Part shown: one piece after another, positions 1 through 7,698 of the stretch
Position numbering within the stretch: the stretch's first letter is position 1
How the letters are laid out: the number at the start of each line of letters is the position of its first letter
Source: Deinococcales bacterium
GTDB lineage: Bacteria > Deinococcota > Deinococci > Deinococcales > JAAFIG01
Length of the DNA stretch: 64,000 nt
Direction: 5' to 3'
Assembly (NCBI GenBank): GCA_013298595.1
Contig: JAAFIG010000010.1
Coordinates: 1 to 64,000, forward strand
The notes under the pieces: generated by a model
Seen by the model: the letters and a program-made list of their open reading frames with translations, nothing else
Told to the model about the DNA's origin: nothing
The model's database searches: none
Made by a program: the position numbers and the translations under genes

Positions 1-87
1 GCGTTCTGGTTGTTTTTCTTGTTTGAAGCGTTGTTCCAGTTCTTGGCTACTTTCAGCCCAGTTGATTGGTTTTATTGTTCGGGTCAT
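1..87 (-). CDS. N-terminal fragment of a probable IS630-type transposase or HTH protein, running off the window edge
   Basis: Reading minus from an ATG at 87, the first 29 codons give MTRTIKPINWAESSQELEQR followed by a basic stretch ending KQPER, after which the window ends. The opening resembles the start of helix-turn-helix proteins of the IS630/ISXO-like transposase group, in which a short N-terminal segment precedes a winged-helix domain. No clear Shine-Dalgarno site precedes the ATG. The visible part is too short to test for a DDE domain or terminal inverted repeats, so the family is a guess; that the frame is coding is somewhat better supported. Confidence 0.4.
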   Translation of the reverse strand, partial: MTRTIKPINWAESSQELEQRFKQEKQPER

Positions 88-177
88 GTGTTTATTATGA
101 CTCACTTTCAAACCGCTTTGGTATAAAACGTGTTCTCAAGTCTCGAGGCTAATAAAAGTCTGAGTCTATTTATTTTT

Positions 178-591
178 TTAACGAAGATTTGGGAACGGGT
201 TATTTTGAGAAGACTGATGCCAAACTGAATTCTCTGCTCTGAGAAGTTCAGCATCATATTGTCGTTTAAGTTCTTCAATATCTTGTTGCTCGAGTTGACG
301 ACCATTAAACTGCATTGAAACCCCACAATATAAGTACAAATACAAAGCTGTTAATGATTCCAATTTGTGAGATTTGGATGTAACAACAAAGATATTCTGC
401 TCTTTGTCACTTTGAAATATGTCAACGCATGGATCGTCGCTCTCGCGGTCTTTCATATACAATTCTGTCCAAACTCGACTATAGGCAATATAAGAATCAC
501 CTTCTGTATCCATATTCCGTTCCGAGCCGTATAAAAGATCTAAAAAGACTCGAAAATCAGGACGCTCCCGATCAACTATCACTTGATACAT
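178..591 (-). CDS. Hypothetical protein, 137 aa
   Basis: Complete frame of 137 residues starting at an ATG. The protein is soluble-looking, without a signal peptide or membrane segment, and acidic-polar in composition. A short hydrophobic leucine/tyrosine segment lies near residue 80 and a glutamine/glutamate-rich helix (QLEQQDIEELKRQYD) near residue 100. No family is recognised. It lies downstream of fusA in the same direction but is separated from it by a strong terminator, so it probably has its own transcript. One CTCGAG lies inside the frame (as Leu-Glu), in keeping with long residence in this genome. Confidence 0.55.
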   Translation of the reverse strand: MYQVIVDRERPDFRVFLDLLYGSERNMDTEGDSYIAYSRVWTELYMKDRESDDPCVDIFQSDKEQNIFVVTSKSHKLESLTALYLYLYCGVSMQFNGRQLEQQDIEELKRQYDAELLRAENSVWHQSSQNNPFPNLR

Positions 592-617
592 AATGGCTAT
601 CCTACTGGAAATAACAA

Positions 618-644
618 AACCGCCCTCGAGTCTCGAGGGCGGTT
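618..644 (-). terminator. Rho-independent terminator of the str operon (fusA)
   Basis: A perfect inverted repeat of 13 bp arms around one central base begins 13 bases beyond the fusA stop. Read on the minus strand the stem is followed by a T-rich run (TTTTGTTATT). Each arm ends in CTCGAG at the apex, so two copies of the over-represented hexamer form the top of the stem. Confidence 0.85.
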
Positions 645-656
645 GATGTGGCGTGA

Positions 657-2756
657 TTACTTGTTCTTAATCAGTGTTTCCATGATGCTGCGTGGAACTT
701 CGCTGTAATGATCGAAGAACATGCTGTAACTGGCACGTCCTTGGGTCATGGAGCGCATATCGGTTGCATAACCGAACATTTCTGAAAGTGGTACGTGGGC
801 TTTGACCAAGCGAGCATTACCGCGTTCGTCCATACCTTGGATTTGTCCACGACGACCGTTTAAATCACCAATGATGCTACCCATGTATTCTTCTGGTACA
901 ACCACTTCGACGCGCATGATTGGCTCGAGGATGGCTGGAGCACCTTTTTGTACAGCTTCTTTCAGTGCCATGCTACCAGCGATTTTGAACGCCATTTCCG
1001 AGGAGTCCACGTCGTGGTAACTGCCGCCAGTCATGGTGACTTTCAGGTCTACAATTGGGAAACCAATCAGTGGACCGCTGGAGAGGCTTTCTTCCATACC
1101 TTTTTGGGCAGGTCCTACGAATTCACGTGGCACTTCACCACCAACAACAGCATTCTCGAATTGGAAACCTGCGCCACGCTCGAGTGGTTCGGCTGTAATT
1201 TTAACGTGTCCGAATTGACCACGACCACCGGATTGACGTACAAATTTACCTTCGCAGTCAACGCGTTTAGTGATGGTCTCGCGGTATGCCACTTGTGGCG
1301 CACCAACGTTGGATTCAACTTTGAATTCGCGGCGTAAACGATCTACCAGAATCTCGAGGTGAAGTTCGCCCATTCCCGAGATGATGGTTTGACCACTTTC
1401 TTGGTTGGTTTCAACGCGGAAAGTTGGGTCTTCTTCAGCGAGTTTCGCCAGTCCTGCACCCATGCGGTCTTGGTCAGCTTTGGTTTTTGGTTCGACCGAC
1501 AAGCTAATCACTGGGTCTGGAATTTCGATACGCTCGAGCATGACAACATTATCGTTGTCACCGATGATGGTGTCGCCAGTTGAAGCATCTTTAACACCGA
1601 CAACTGCGCCGATATCGCCTGCACGAAGCTCAGCAATTTCTTCACGGTGATTGGCGTGCATTTTTAACAAACGCCCAACGCGTTCTTTTTTGCCTTTGCT
1701 CGAGTTGTAAACGTAACTGCCGCTAACCAATGTGCCCGAGTAAACACGCACGAAGGTTAAACGACCAACGTAAGGGTCGGTCATGATCTTGAATGCCAAA
1801 CCTGCCAAAGGACCCTTTGGATCGGATGGGAAATCAATTTCGGTACCTTCTTCGTCTGTACCTTTGATTGCTGGTACATCAAGTGGGCTTGGCAAGTAAT
1901 CAATCACAGCGTCAAGCATCAATTGAACACCTTTGTTTTTGAGGGCGCTACCACAAAGCACGGGGAACAAAATCATGCTGATTGTACCAACACGCAAAGC
2001 ATGTTTTAATTCAACTTCGCTGACATCTTGTCCCTCGAGGTACTTCATCATCACGTCTTCGTCAGCATCGGCAGCAACTTCAACCAATTCGGCACGGGCT
2101 GCTTTGGCACGCTCGAGCCAATCGGCTGGGATATCGGTTTCTTCGATATCTGTACCAAGGTCGTTGTGGAAGAAATGGGCGCGCATACGCACCAAATCGA
2201 TGATACCAACGAATTTATCTTCGGCACCCATTGGGATTTGAATTGGGGCTGGTTTTGCACCAAGGCGTTCTTTGATGTCGTTAACGACTAAGTTGAAATC
2301 GGCACCTGTTTTATCCATTTTGTTGCTAAATGCAATGCGTGGCACACGGTAACGATCTGCTTGTCGCCAGACGGTTTCGGATTGTGGTTCTACACCTTGG
2401 CTCGAGTCGAACACAGCCACAGCACCGTCGAGTACACGCATACTGCGTTCCACTTCGATGGTGAAGTCCACGTGACCTGGTGTGTCAATAATGTTGACAA
2501 CAAATGGAATACCGTATTGGGCATGTGTCCATTCGGCAGTGGTAGCAGCGGCAGTAATCGTGATACCACGTTCGCGTTCTTGTTCCATCCAGTCCATGGT
2601 GGCTGCACCTTCGTGCACCTCACCAATTTTGTGTACGCGACCAGTGTAATACAAGATGCGTTCTGTGGTGGTGGTCTTACCAGCATCAATATGTGCGGCG
2701 ATACCAATATTACGGGTGGTATTAAGATAATTTTTCAGATCAAGGTCTTTGAACAT
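657..2756 (-). CDS. fusA: Translation elongation factor G
   Basis: Ribosomal translocase GTPase of 699 aa, the standard EF-G length. The N-terminal G domain shows the P-loop [13 protein letters not shown] (about residues 20-32), the switch II motif DTPGHVDF and NKMDKTGAD. Domains II-V follow, with the C-terminal [13 protein letters not shown] segment typical of canonical EF-G. It is the last gene of the rpsL-rpsG-fusA operon, as in most bacteria, and is followed by a hairpin terminator. A long structured leader with its own mini-ORF separates it from rpsG, so its expression may be set separately from the ribosomal proteins. A second, divergent EF-G lies at 26143-28152; this copy is the housekeeping one on context. 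Confidence 0.98.
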   Translation of the reverse strand: MFKDLDLKNYLNTTRNIGIAAHIDAGKTTTTERILYYTGRVHKIGEVHEGAATMDWMEQERERGITITAAATTAEWTHAQYGIPFVVNIIDTPGHVDFTIEVERSMRVLDGAVAVFDSSQGVEPQSETVWRQADRYRVPRIAFSNKMDKTGADFNLVVNDIKERLGAKPAPIQIPMGAEDKFVGIIDLVRMRAHFFHNDLGTDIEETDIPADWLERAKAARAELVEVAADADEDVMMKYLEGQDVSEVELKHALRVGTISMILFPVLCGSALKNKGVQLMLDAVIDYLPSPLDVPAIKGTDEEGTEIDFPSDPKGPLAGLAFKIMTDPYVGRLTFVRVYSGTLVSGSYVYNSSKGKKERVGRLLKMHANHREEIAELRAGDIGAVVGVKDASTGDTIIGDNDNVVMLERIEIPDPVISLSVEPKTKADQDRMGAGLAKLAEEDPTFRVETNQESGQTIISGMGELHLEILVDRLRREFKVESNVGAPQVAYRETITKRVDCEGKFVRQSGGRGQFGHVKITAEPLERGAGFQFENAVVGGEVPREFVGPAQKGMEESLSSGPLIGFPIVDLKVTMTGGSYHDVDSSEMAFKIAGSMALKEAVQKGAPAILEPIMRVEVVVPEEYMGSIIGDLNGRRGQIQGMDERGNARLVKAHVPLSEMFGYATDMRSMTQGRASYSMFFDHYSEVPRSIMETLIKNK

Positions 2757-2811
2757 ACGAGTTGCTCCTAATGAGCTGCAAGCTATTACTAGCTGTTGAG
2801 AGAGGGGCTTT

Positions 2812-2907
2812 CTACGAGAATCGGATCACAGCAGGTTGCCGTAATGCCAGAAGGCAACCAGAAGCACTTTTATCAGTGGCTTTGATTGCTAATTCCATTT
2901 GATTCAC
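2812..2907 (-). CDS. Possible 31-codon leader ORF between rpsG and fusA
   Basis: A GTG-started frame of 31 codons ends with TAG 55 bases before the fusA ATG. It is preceded by an excellent Shine-Dalgarno sequence (AGGAGGTG at 2914-2921, 6-7 bases from the GTG). The translated start is (M)[16 protein letters not shown]. Inside the frame an inverted repeat GGTTGCC/GGCAACC (2834-2840 and 2853-2859) can form a hairpin. The strong ribosome site and the position in a 325-base gap of a normally compact operon suggest a regulatory leader peptide for fusA, but the peptide matches nothing I know and may simply be an entry site for ribosomes. Confidence 0.4.
   Translation of the reverse strand: MNQMELAIKATDKSASGCLLALRQPAVIRFS
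2834..2859 (-). promoter_or_regulatory. Hairpin in the fusA leader
   Basis: Perfect 7 bp inverted repeat GGTTGCC/GGCAACC with a 12-base loop, inside the 31-codon leader ORF and about 80 bases before fusA. It could couple leader translation to fusA expression. No ribosomal-protein binding site could be identified by eye. Confidence 0.35.
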
Positions 2908-2926
2908 GGGACTCACCTCCTGCCTA

Positions 2927-3080
2927 CACTCGAGATTTCCCTCGAGCTTCTTGCTCACTCGAGCAAACCACTCGAGATTCTGCACCTATTTGGCTTAAAC
3001 AAATGTCAGCTTGGCTCACATCAAGAGACCGCCGTATCGCTACTTGAAGGGCGCTGGCGGTCTCGAGTGGTTTAAGCCAA
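2927..3080 (-). promoter_or_regulatory. rpsG-fusA intergenic region with competing hairpins and clustered CTCGAG
   Basis: Just after the rpsG stop the minus strand holds an 11 bp inverted repeat (TTGGCTTAAAC at 2990-3000 with GTTTAAGCCAA at 3070-3080). It encloses a 9 bp GAGACCGCC/GGCGGTCTC repeat (3025-3033 and 3056-3064). The segment CTCGAGTGGTTT (3062-3073) can pair instead with AAACCACTCGAG (2966-2977), so two alternative folds compete. Four CTCGAG copies lie within about 55 bases (2927-2980). There is no T-run, so this looks like a processing or attenuation element rather than a plain terminator. Confidence 0.45.
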
Positions 3081-3081
3081 A

Positions 3082-3552
3082 TTACCAGCGGTAATGGGCA
3101 TAAGCACGGTTAGCTTCTGCCATACGTTCGACATCATCTTTTTTCTTGATAGCGCCACCACGACCTTGAGCAGCATCGAGGATTTCTCCTGCGACACGTT
3201 CAATAGCGGTTCGTTCTGGGCGGGTATTAGCAGCGCCAACCAACCAACGCAGCGCCAGGCTTTGTTGACGGCGAGCCGAAACTTCGACAGGCACTTGGTA
3301 GGTGCTACCACCGACGCGGCGGCTACGAACTTCGACACGGGGTTTGATGTTATCAAAAGCGCTCTTGAAGACACGCATTGGTTCTTGACCGCTTTTATCT
3401 TGGATTAGACGGCATGCGCCATAAAAGATTTTGCTGGCAAGGTTTTTCTTGCCGCGTTCCATCAGGCGGTTAATTAAGCTCGAGACGATGACATCGTTGT
3501 AAACGAGGTCTGGTTGAACAACTCGGATTTCTGCTTGGCGACGACGTGACAT
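3082..3552 (-). CDS. rpsG: 30S ribosomal protein S7
   Basis: 156 aa, the usual bacterial S7 length. Conserved features include the N-terminal MSRRRQAEIR, LMERGKKNLA, the AFDNIKPRVEVRSRRVGGSTYQVP segment (shown here only in part as PRVEVRSRRVGGSTYQVP) and the AHYRW C-terminus. S7 nucleates assembly of the 30S head on the 3' domain of 16S rRNA and is often the autoregulator of the str operon. It lies 10 bases after rpsL on the same strand. Confidence 0.97.
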   Translation of the reverse strand: MSRRRQAEIRVVQPDLVYNDVIVSSLINRLMERGKKNLASKIFYGACRLIQDKSGQEPMRVFKSAFDNIKPRVEVRSRRVGGSTYQVPVEVSARRQQSLALRWLVGAANTRPERTAIERVAGEILDAAQGRGGAIKKKDDVERMAEANRAYAHYRW

Positions 3553-3562
3553 GGTTTACCCC

Positions 3563-3970
3563 TTACTTCTTCTTGGCTGGGGCTGCGCCTTTAGCGCCTG
3601 CCTTGGCTTTCTTAGTACCGTACTTGCTGCGGCTCTTATTGCGGTCTTTAACACCTTGGGTGTCAAGGGTTCCGCGAATAATGTGATAACGCACACCTGG
3701 CAAGTCCTTCACACGTCCACCGCGAATCAGCACAACGCTGTGTTCTTGGAGGTTATGACCTTCGCCGGGGATGTACGCGGTCACTTCAAAAGCACTGGAT
3801 AAACGTACACGAGCGATCTTACGAAGCGCCGAGTTAGGCTTCTTCGGTGTGGTGGTTTTCACAACGGTGCAAACACCACGACGGAACGGGCTGCCTTTGA
3901 GCGCTGGCACTTTACTCTTTTTAACCAGCACACGACGACCCTTACGTAACAATTGCTGAACTGTAGGCAT
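3563..3970 (-). CDS. rpsL: 30S ribosomal protein S12
   Basis: 135 aa with the invariant S12 motifs [29 protein letters not shown] and [10 protein letters not shown], plus a lysine/alanine-rich C-terminal tail ([15 protein letters not shown]). S12 lies at the decoding centre, and the KKPNSALRK loop holds the lysine positions where streptomycin resistance mutations arise. It is the first gene of the str operon, with a Shine-Dalgarno site (AGAAGGAG) just upstream. Convincing -35/-10 elements were not found in the roughly 225 bases upstream. Confidence 0.97.
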   Translation of the reverse strand: MPTVQQLLRKGRRVLVKKSKVPALKGSPFRRGVCTVVKTTTPKKPNSALRKIARVRLSSAFEVTAYIPGEGHNLQEHSVVLIRGGRVKDLPGVRYHIIRGTLDTQGVKDRNKSRSKYGTKKAKAGAKGAAPAKKK

Positions 3971-4197
3971 TCGACTCCTTCTCGAGTTCGACTACGGGTT
4001 TCTACCGTCCCCCGCAGATGCTCTCTGTAATATCCTTTGTTAATTTCAAAGGTAATGGTTGATAAATCAACCCGAGCAAACCGACGAAGTGTACTCGAGA
4101 AACCCTAAAAGTGCAAGGGGCAAAACTATATCATCTACTCAATCTCTGTTGGGAACTAGGAGCCGATGTAGAACTTTGCATTAACTTATGTTAGCTT

Positions 4198-4737
4198 CTA
4201 TCTAGCAAAACATGGAAGCCCAATATGCGTTTCTTCGTACCTTTTACTGTTCCAAGTTAAAAAAATTTTTTTACTTTCTTTAACAACTTTTGAATCATAG
4301 CCAGCATAGTACAAAATTTCTAAAAGTGGACTGTACATCCGATCATAAAAACGCACAAGCGGAGAAGATAAATTCGCTAAGACAGTTCCATCAAATGGTT
4401 TAGTATTAAATTCGATTAAAAACTTATTGTGAGTAGATACTCTGAAACAAATAGACCTATCTTTAAAACCAATATCGGCAATTTGATTAAATTGTTCATA
4501 TTTTATATTTAAATTAAAATCAATTCTTGATAAGGCTTTTATAGGCAACAAAATAGCCTTGCCTATAAAAATTGTTTTTGCTTCTTCATTTACAGAATCA
4601 ATAACTAACTTACCTTCAGAGTATATTTGGTATTTTTCGTACTGAGGTGTATTTGTTTTCTGAGAATATGTATTATTACTCAAAAAACACGTAAAAGCCA
4701 CTATAAAACCACAAAAAAAGCCTTGAAATCTTTTCAT
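4198..4737 (-). CDS. Secreted hypothetical protein, 179 aa
   Basis: The N-terminus (MKRFQGFFCGFIVAFTCFLS) is a typical signal peptide. The mature part contains short beta-rich segments (GKLVIDSVNEEAKTIFIGKA, VSTHNKFLIEFNTKPF) that weakly recall copper-amine-oxidase-like stalk domains, but the match is too poor to name. A GGGG-type ribosome site (AGGGG) lies 7 bases before the ATG. The gene is AT-rich, uses AAA/TTT-type codons and contains no CTCGAG, unlike nearly every neighbour, which suggests recent acquisition together with the next gene. Confidence 0.6.
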   Translation of the reverse strand: MKRFQGFFCGFIVAFTCFLSNNTYSQKTNTPQYEKYQIYSEGKLVIDSVNEEAKTIFIGKAILLPIKALSRIDFNLNIKYEQFNQIADIGFKDRSICFRVSTHNKFLIEFNTKPFDGTVLANLSSPLVRFYDRMYSPLLEILYYAGYDSKVVKESKKIFLTWNSKRYEETHIGLPCFAR

Positions 4738-4795
4738 AAAGTACCCCTAAGTAAACAAGTATTCTTTAATCAACAATCACTGTTTTAAAAGTTTT

Positions 4796-5875
4796 CTACT
4801 GTCTCAGGGAAATAGTTATTTTTTCTCCAAATCCAGGAAATGGGAATTCAGGCACTGTTCCCACAATTCCAGCACCACTAGGTAAAGGTGCTGGAAATTT
4901 ACAATCTTCACCAACTTGATTCTGAACCATTCTTTTGTATTGGCTTGAAGAGGTTCCAAGAACATACGAGGAGATAATGGCTTTCAATTCAGACTGTGAA
5001 GCAAAGTTATTGACATCTTGGGCAATTGATGTGGTGAACTTTAAAATTTGGCTGGCACCGTTTTTCTTCCAAGAACTTGCAGGAATACTAATTAAATTTT
5101 TTGCCGCTACATAAAAATTTATCCTGTTATCAGGCTCAACATAAAATGTGAGACCCAATCCTGCTGGATAATCAAACGCTGAAACTCGATATTGTGGTCC
5201 TTGAAGGTTACTACCATTTGTAATCAGATATACCTTACCATTAAACCTAATGCCTTGTGTCCAATCATTAGCACTTGGATTATACTGTAAGTAAGCATCT
5301 ACATCTGCACCAGCGGAAGTTCTACCGCCCAAGATAAAATATGCTGTCTCTTTATTCGGATCTGCGATTTCAACAAAATTTTCGTAACTGTAATTAATCC
5401 AAGTATCTGTATAAGGTATCTCAAGCCGTTTGGTTGGTAGACGTAGCCCCATATTGGCGTACGAATATCCTGTTTTTGCTGAAATTCGTCTGTATGCTCC
5501 AGTTGTACTTGTACACGAAAAGGGCGTTAGCGCTTGTGTTGAAAGAGTATTTTGATCAGTGTCTGGTAAATTAGACGTAAATAATCTACCAAACTGATCT
5601 CGAAATGTATTTGCACTAATTTGCTGACCAATGCTTAGACTATTTTGTAGGCTAACCTTATTTGTTAAAATTCTATTGTCCTCTGTTACATAAAAAACAT
5701 TATCACGGTGTTCTTCTGGAATTAATTTCATGAAATTTGCTAAAGTTCTTCGATCATCACCTACTAAGTCTGTATCAATTGAAATTACAGTTTCTTGTTC
5801 TATATTTGGACTAGAACCACATCCCCAAATTAGCAGCGCTAATAGTCCTACTAAAACGTAAACATGTATCTTCAT
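4796..5875 (-). CDS. Hypothetical lipoprotein, 359 aa
   Basis: Signal peptide with a lipobox-like end (LLIWGCGSS), giving a predicted lipidated Cys near residue 19. The mature chain is Ser/Thr/Asn-rich. A middle section (YRRISAKTGYSYANMGLRLP, then AYFILGGRTSAGADVDAYLQ) reads like a secreted beta-sandwich, and a C-terminal tail follows that is rich in Gly/Pro and Phe. No family is recognised. Like its downstream neighbour it lacks CTCGAG and is AT-rich. A promoter with TTGCAT, 17 bases and TATTGT ends only 6 bases before the ATG, so the message is probably leaderless. Confidence 0.6.
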   Translation of the reverse strand: MKIHVYVLVGLLALLIWGCGSSPNIEQETVISIDTDLVGDDRRTLANFMKLIPEEHRDNVFYVTEDNRILTNKVSLQNSLSIGQQISANTFRDQFGRLFTSNLPDTDQNTLSTQALTPFSCTSTTGAYRRISAKTGYSYANMGLRLPTKRLEIPYTDTWINYSYENFVEIADPNKETAYFILGGRTSAGADVDAYLQYNPSANDWTQGIRFNGKVYLITNGSNLQGPQYRVSAFDYPAGLGLTFYVEPDNRINFYVAAKNLISIPASSWKKNGASQILKFTTSIAQDVNNFASQSELKAIISSYVLGTSSSQYKRMVQNQVGEDCKFPAPLPSGAGIVGTVPEFPFPGFGEKITISLRQ

Positions 5876-5881
5876 GTAATC

Positions 5882-5910
5882 ACAATAGAGGATTACTTCA
5901 AATCATGCAA
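5882..5910 (-). promoter_or_regulatory. Probable leaderless promoter of the lipoprotein gene
   Basis: On the minus strand TTGCAT (5910-5905), a 17-base spacer and TATTGT (5887-5882) stand 6 bases before the ATG at 5875. Transcription would begin at or next to the start codon. Confidence 0.5.
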
Positions 5911-5981
5911 CCTACTATTTCGATTCTATTCAGCAGCGTCGTGACTCAGTGTACAATTAGGCAAGCATTGAGAGGAAAATC

Positions 5982-6977
5982 ATGTATAACGCATCCCCGA
6001 CTCGTTACGACAACATTCGCTATAACCGCGTAGGCAAAAGCGGTTTACAATTACCCGCCATTTCGCTGGGGTTATGGCATAACTTTGGAGGTGTAGATAC
6101 CCTCGAGAATGCCCGTATTATGTTACGCGGTGCTTTTGACCTTGGCATCACCCATTTTGATTTAGCCAATAATTACGGACCGCCTCCAGGTTCTGCTGAA
6201 AGTAACTTTGGTGAAATCTTCAAACAAGATTTTTTACCGTACCGTGATGAACTGATTATCTCGAGTAAAGCAGGGTATTTGATGTGGGCAGGTCCGTATG
6301 GAGAATGGGGTAGCCGTAAGTACTTGGTTGCCAGTTGCGACCAAAGCCTGAAACGCATGGGCTTAGCATATGTGGATATTTTTTACTCACACCGCCCAGA
6401 CCCTAAAACCCCACTCGAGGAAACCATGCAAGCCCTTGATTACATTGTTCGTAGCGGACGAGCTTTATATGTGGGCATCTCAAATTACTCAGCTGAGCAA
6501 ACTCAAGAAGCCGCAAAAATACTGCGTGAACTTGGCACACCTTGTTTGATTCATCAACCCAATTACAATATGTTGGATCGTTGGATTGAAAATGGTTTAA
6601 CCACTGTGCTACGTGAAGAAGGTATTGGTTCGATTGTTTTCTCACCATTAGCGCAAGGTTTACTTTCGGATAAATACCTTCAAGGCATCCCTGATGGTTC
6701 TCGAGCCAGTAAAGCTCATGGATTTTTACGTCCCGAACACATTAAACCCGAGCAGATCGCCAAAGTCCAAGCTTTAAACCAATTGGCTCAAGCTCGAGGG
6801 CAAACACTGGCGCAAATGGCTTTAGCATGGGTTCTGCGTTTACCCGAGGTAACTTCGGCTTTAATTGGAGCCAGTAAACTAAAACAAATAGAAGATGCTG
6901 TACAGGCTTTAGATAACTTGCAGTTTAGTCAAACTGAACTCGAGCAAATCGAAGCAGTTCTGCACAAGACAGAGTAG
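5982..6977 (+). CDS. Aldo/keto reductase of the L-glyceraldehyde 3-phosphate reductase (YghZ/MgrA) type
   Basis: 331 aa with the AKR TIM-barrel signature. The catalytic set is visible: D in FDLANNYGPPPGSAE (about residue 60), Tyr in the same segment, Lys in IISSKAGYLMW (about residue 94) and His in YSHRPDPKTPLEE. NADPH-binding features (FSPLAQGLLSDKYL, IGASKLKQIEDAV) lie near the C-terminus. The FDLANNYGPPPGSAE motif is typical of the YghZ/Gpr branch, which reduces L-glyceraldehyde 3-phosphate and methylglyoxal-like aldehydes. An AGAGG ribosome site lies 7 bases before the ATG. It stands alone, convergent with efp. Confidence 0.9.
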   Translation: MYNASPTRYDNIRYNRVGKSGLQLPAISLGLWHNFGGVDTLENARIMLRGAFDLGITHFDLANNYGPPPGSAESNFGEIFKQDFLPYRDELIISSKAGYLMWAGPYGEWGSRKYLVASCDQSLKRMGLAYVDIFYSHRPDPKTPLEETMQALDYIVRSGRALYVGISNYSAEQTQEAAKILRELGTPCLIHQPNYNMLDRWIENGLTTVLREEGIGSIVFSPLAQGLLSDKYLQGIPDGSRASKAHGFLRPEHIKPEQIAKVQALNQLAQARGQTLAQMALAWVLRLPEVTSALIGASKLKQIEDAVQALDNLQFSQTELEQIEAVLHKTE

Positions 6978-6998
6978 ATTCCTACCTGTGCAAAAAAC

Positions 6999-7031
6999 AA
7001 AGGACAAAAGCAAAAACTGTTTTTGTCCTTT
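6999..7031. terminator. Bidirectional terminator between the aldo/keto reductase and efp
   Basis: Perfect inverted repeat AAAGGACAAAA/TTTTGTCCTTT with an 11-base loop between two convergent genes. A/T-rich flanks on both sides suit termination in either direction. Confidence 0.8.
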
Positions 7032-7045
7032 CATTCTTAACAGAT

Positions 7046-7606
7046 TTACGCTCTGCCGAGGTATTCGCCTGTACGAGTGTCCACACGAACTGTTTCATCT
7101 TGTTCGATAAAAAGTGGTACTTGAATAGTTGTACCCGTCTCGAGTTTAGCTGGTTTGGTGCCACCACCACTGGCAGTATCGCCTTTTAAGCCAGGCGCAG
7201 CTTCGATGATTTTCAATGCCATTTGATTAGGCAAACTGATTTTCAGGGGCTTGTCTTTGTAGAATTGCACTTCGACTTCGGTATTTTCTTTCAAAAAACG
7301 AGCGGCATCGCCAGCAAGAATTGTGGGTAGGGTTTGCTGATCGAAGGTGTCCATATCCATAAAGACAAAATCCTCACCGTCTTTATATAAAAACTGCATG
7401 GTTCGACCTTCAATAAAAATATCTTGCAATTTTTCTGTGGCATTAAAAGTGCGATCCACAATGCTACCCGTCTCGAGACTACGGAATTTTGCCACGACTT
7501 TAGCGCCGCCACGACCAATTTTTTGGTGCATGTAATCAATGGTTTCCCATAAGCTATTTTCCATTTCAACTTTTGTACCACTACGAAGTTCTGTAACACT
7601 AATCAT
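7046..7606 (-). CDS. efp: Translation elongation factor P
   Basis: 186 aa from the ATG at 7606, the normal EF-P length; the frame stays open further upstream but an AGGAGG site 8 bases before this ATG fixes the start. EF-P rescues ribosomes stalled on polyproline. Three beta-barrel domains are visible. The KOW-like domain I carries the loop GRGGAKV (residues 32-38) with Gly-Ala where many EF-Ps have a modified Lys or Arg: the tip reads RGGAKVVAK, so the Lys three residues after the Gly-Gly is the likely functional residue. The C-terminal domain ends VDTRTGEYLGRA, matching the family. Confidence 0.95.
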   Translation of the reverse strand: MISVTELRSGTKVEMENSLWETIDYMHQKIGRGGAKVVAKFRSLETGSIVDRTFNATEKLQDIFIEGRTMQFLYKDGEDFVFMDMDTFDQQTLPTILAGDAARFLKENTEVEVQFYKDKPLKISLPNQMALKIIEAAPGLKGDTASGGGTKPAKLETGTTIQVPLFIEQDETVRVDTRTGEYLGRA

Positions 7607-7625
7607 ATAATTGTCCTCCTGCAAA

Positions 7626-7647
7626 CGAGCGCCCATGTGGGCGCTCG
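7626..7647 (-). terminator. GC-rich hairpin between the 582-aa secreted protein gene and efp
   Basis: Near-perfect palindrome with 10 bp arms CGAGCGCCCA/TGGGCGCTCG and a 2-base loop. It lies about 50 bases after the upstream gene's stop and 20 bases before the efp start. Only a short T-run follows on the minus strand, so it may act as a weak terminator or an efp leader structure. Confidence 0.5.
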
Positions 7648-7698
7648 AGACTTGCAAAGCACAGCATTGTAGCGTAAAGCGTGCAAAGCCGCAAATAT

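Noticed and set aside
948-2771. Several plus-strand open frames opposite fusA
   Set aside because: They mirror the EF-G coding strand and encode no recognisable protein.
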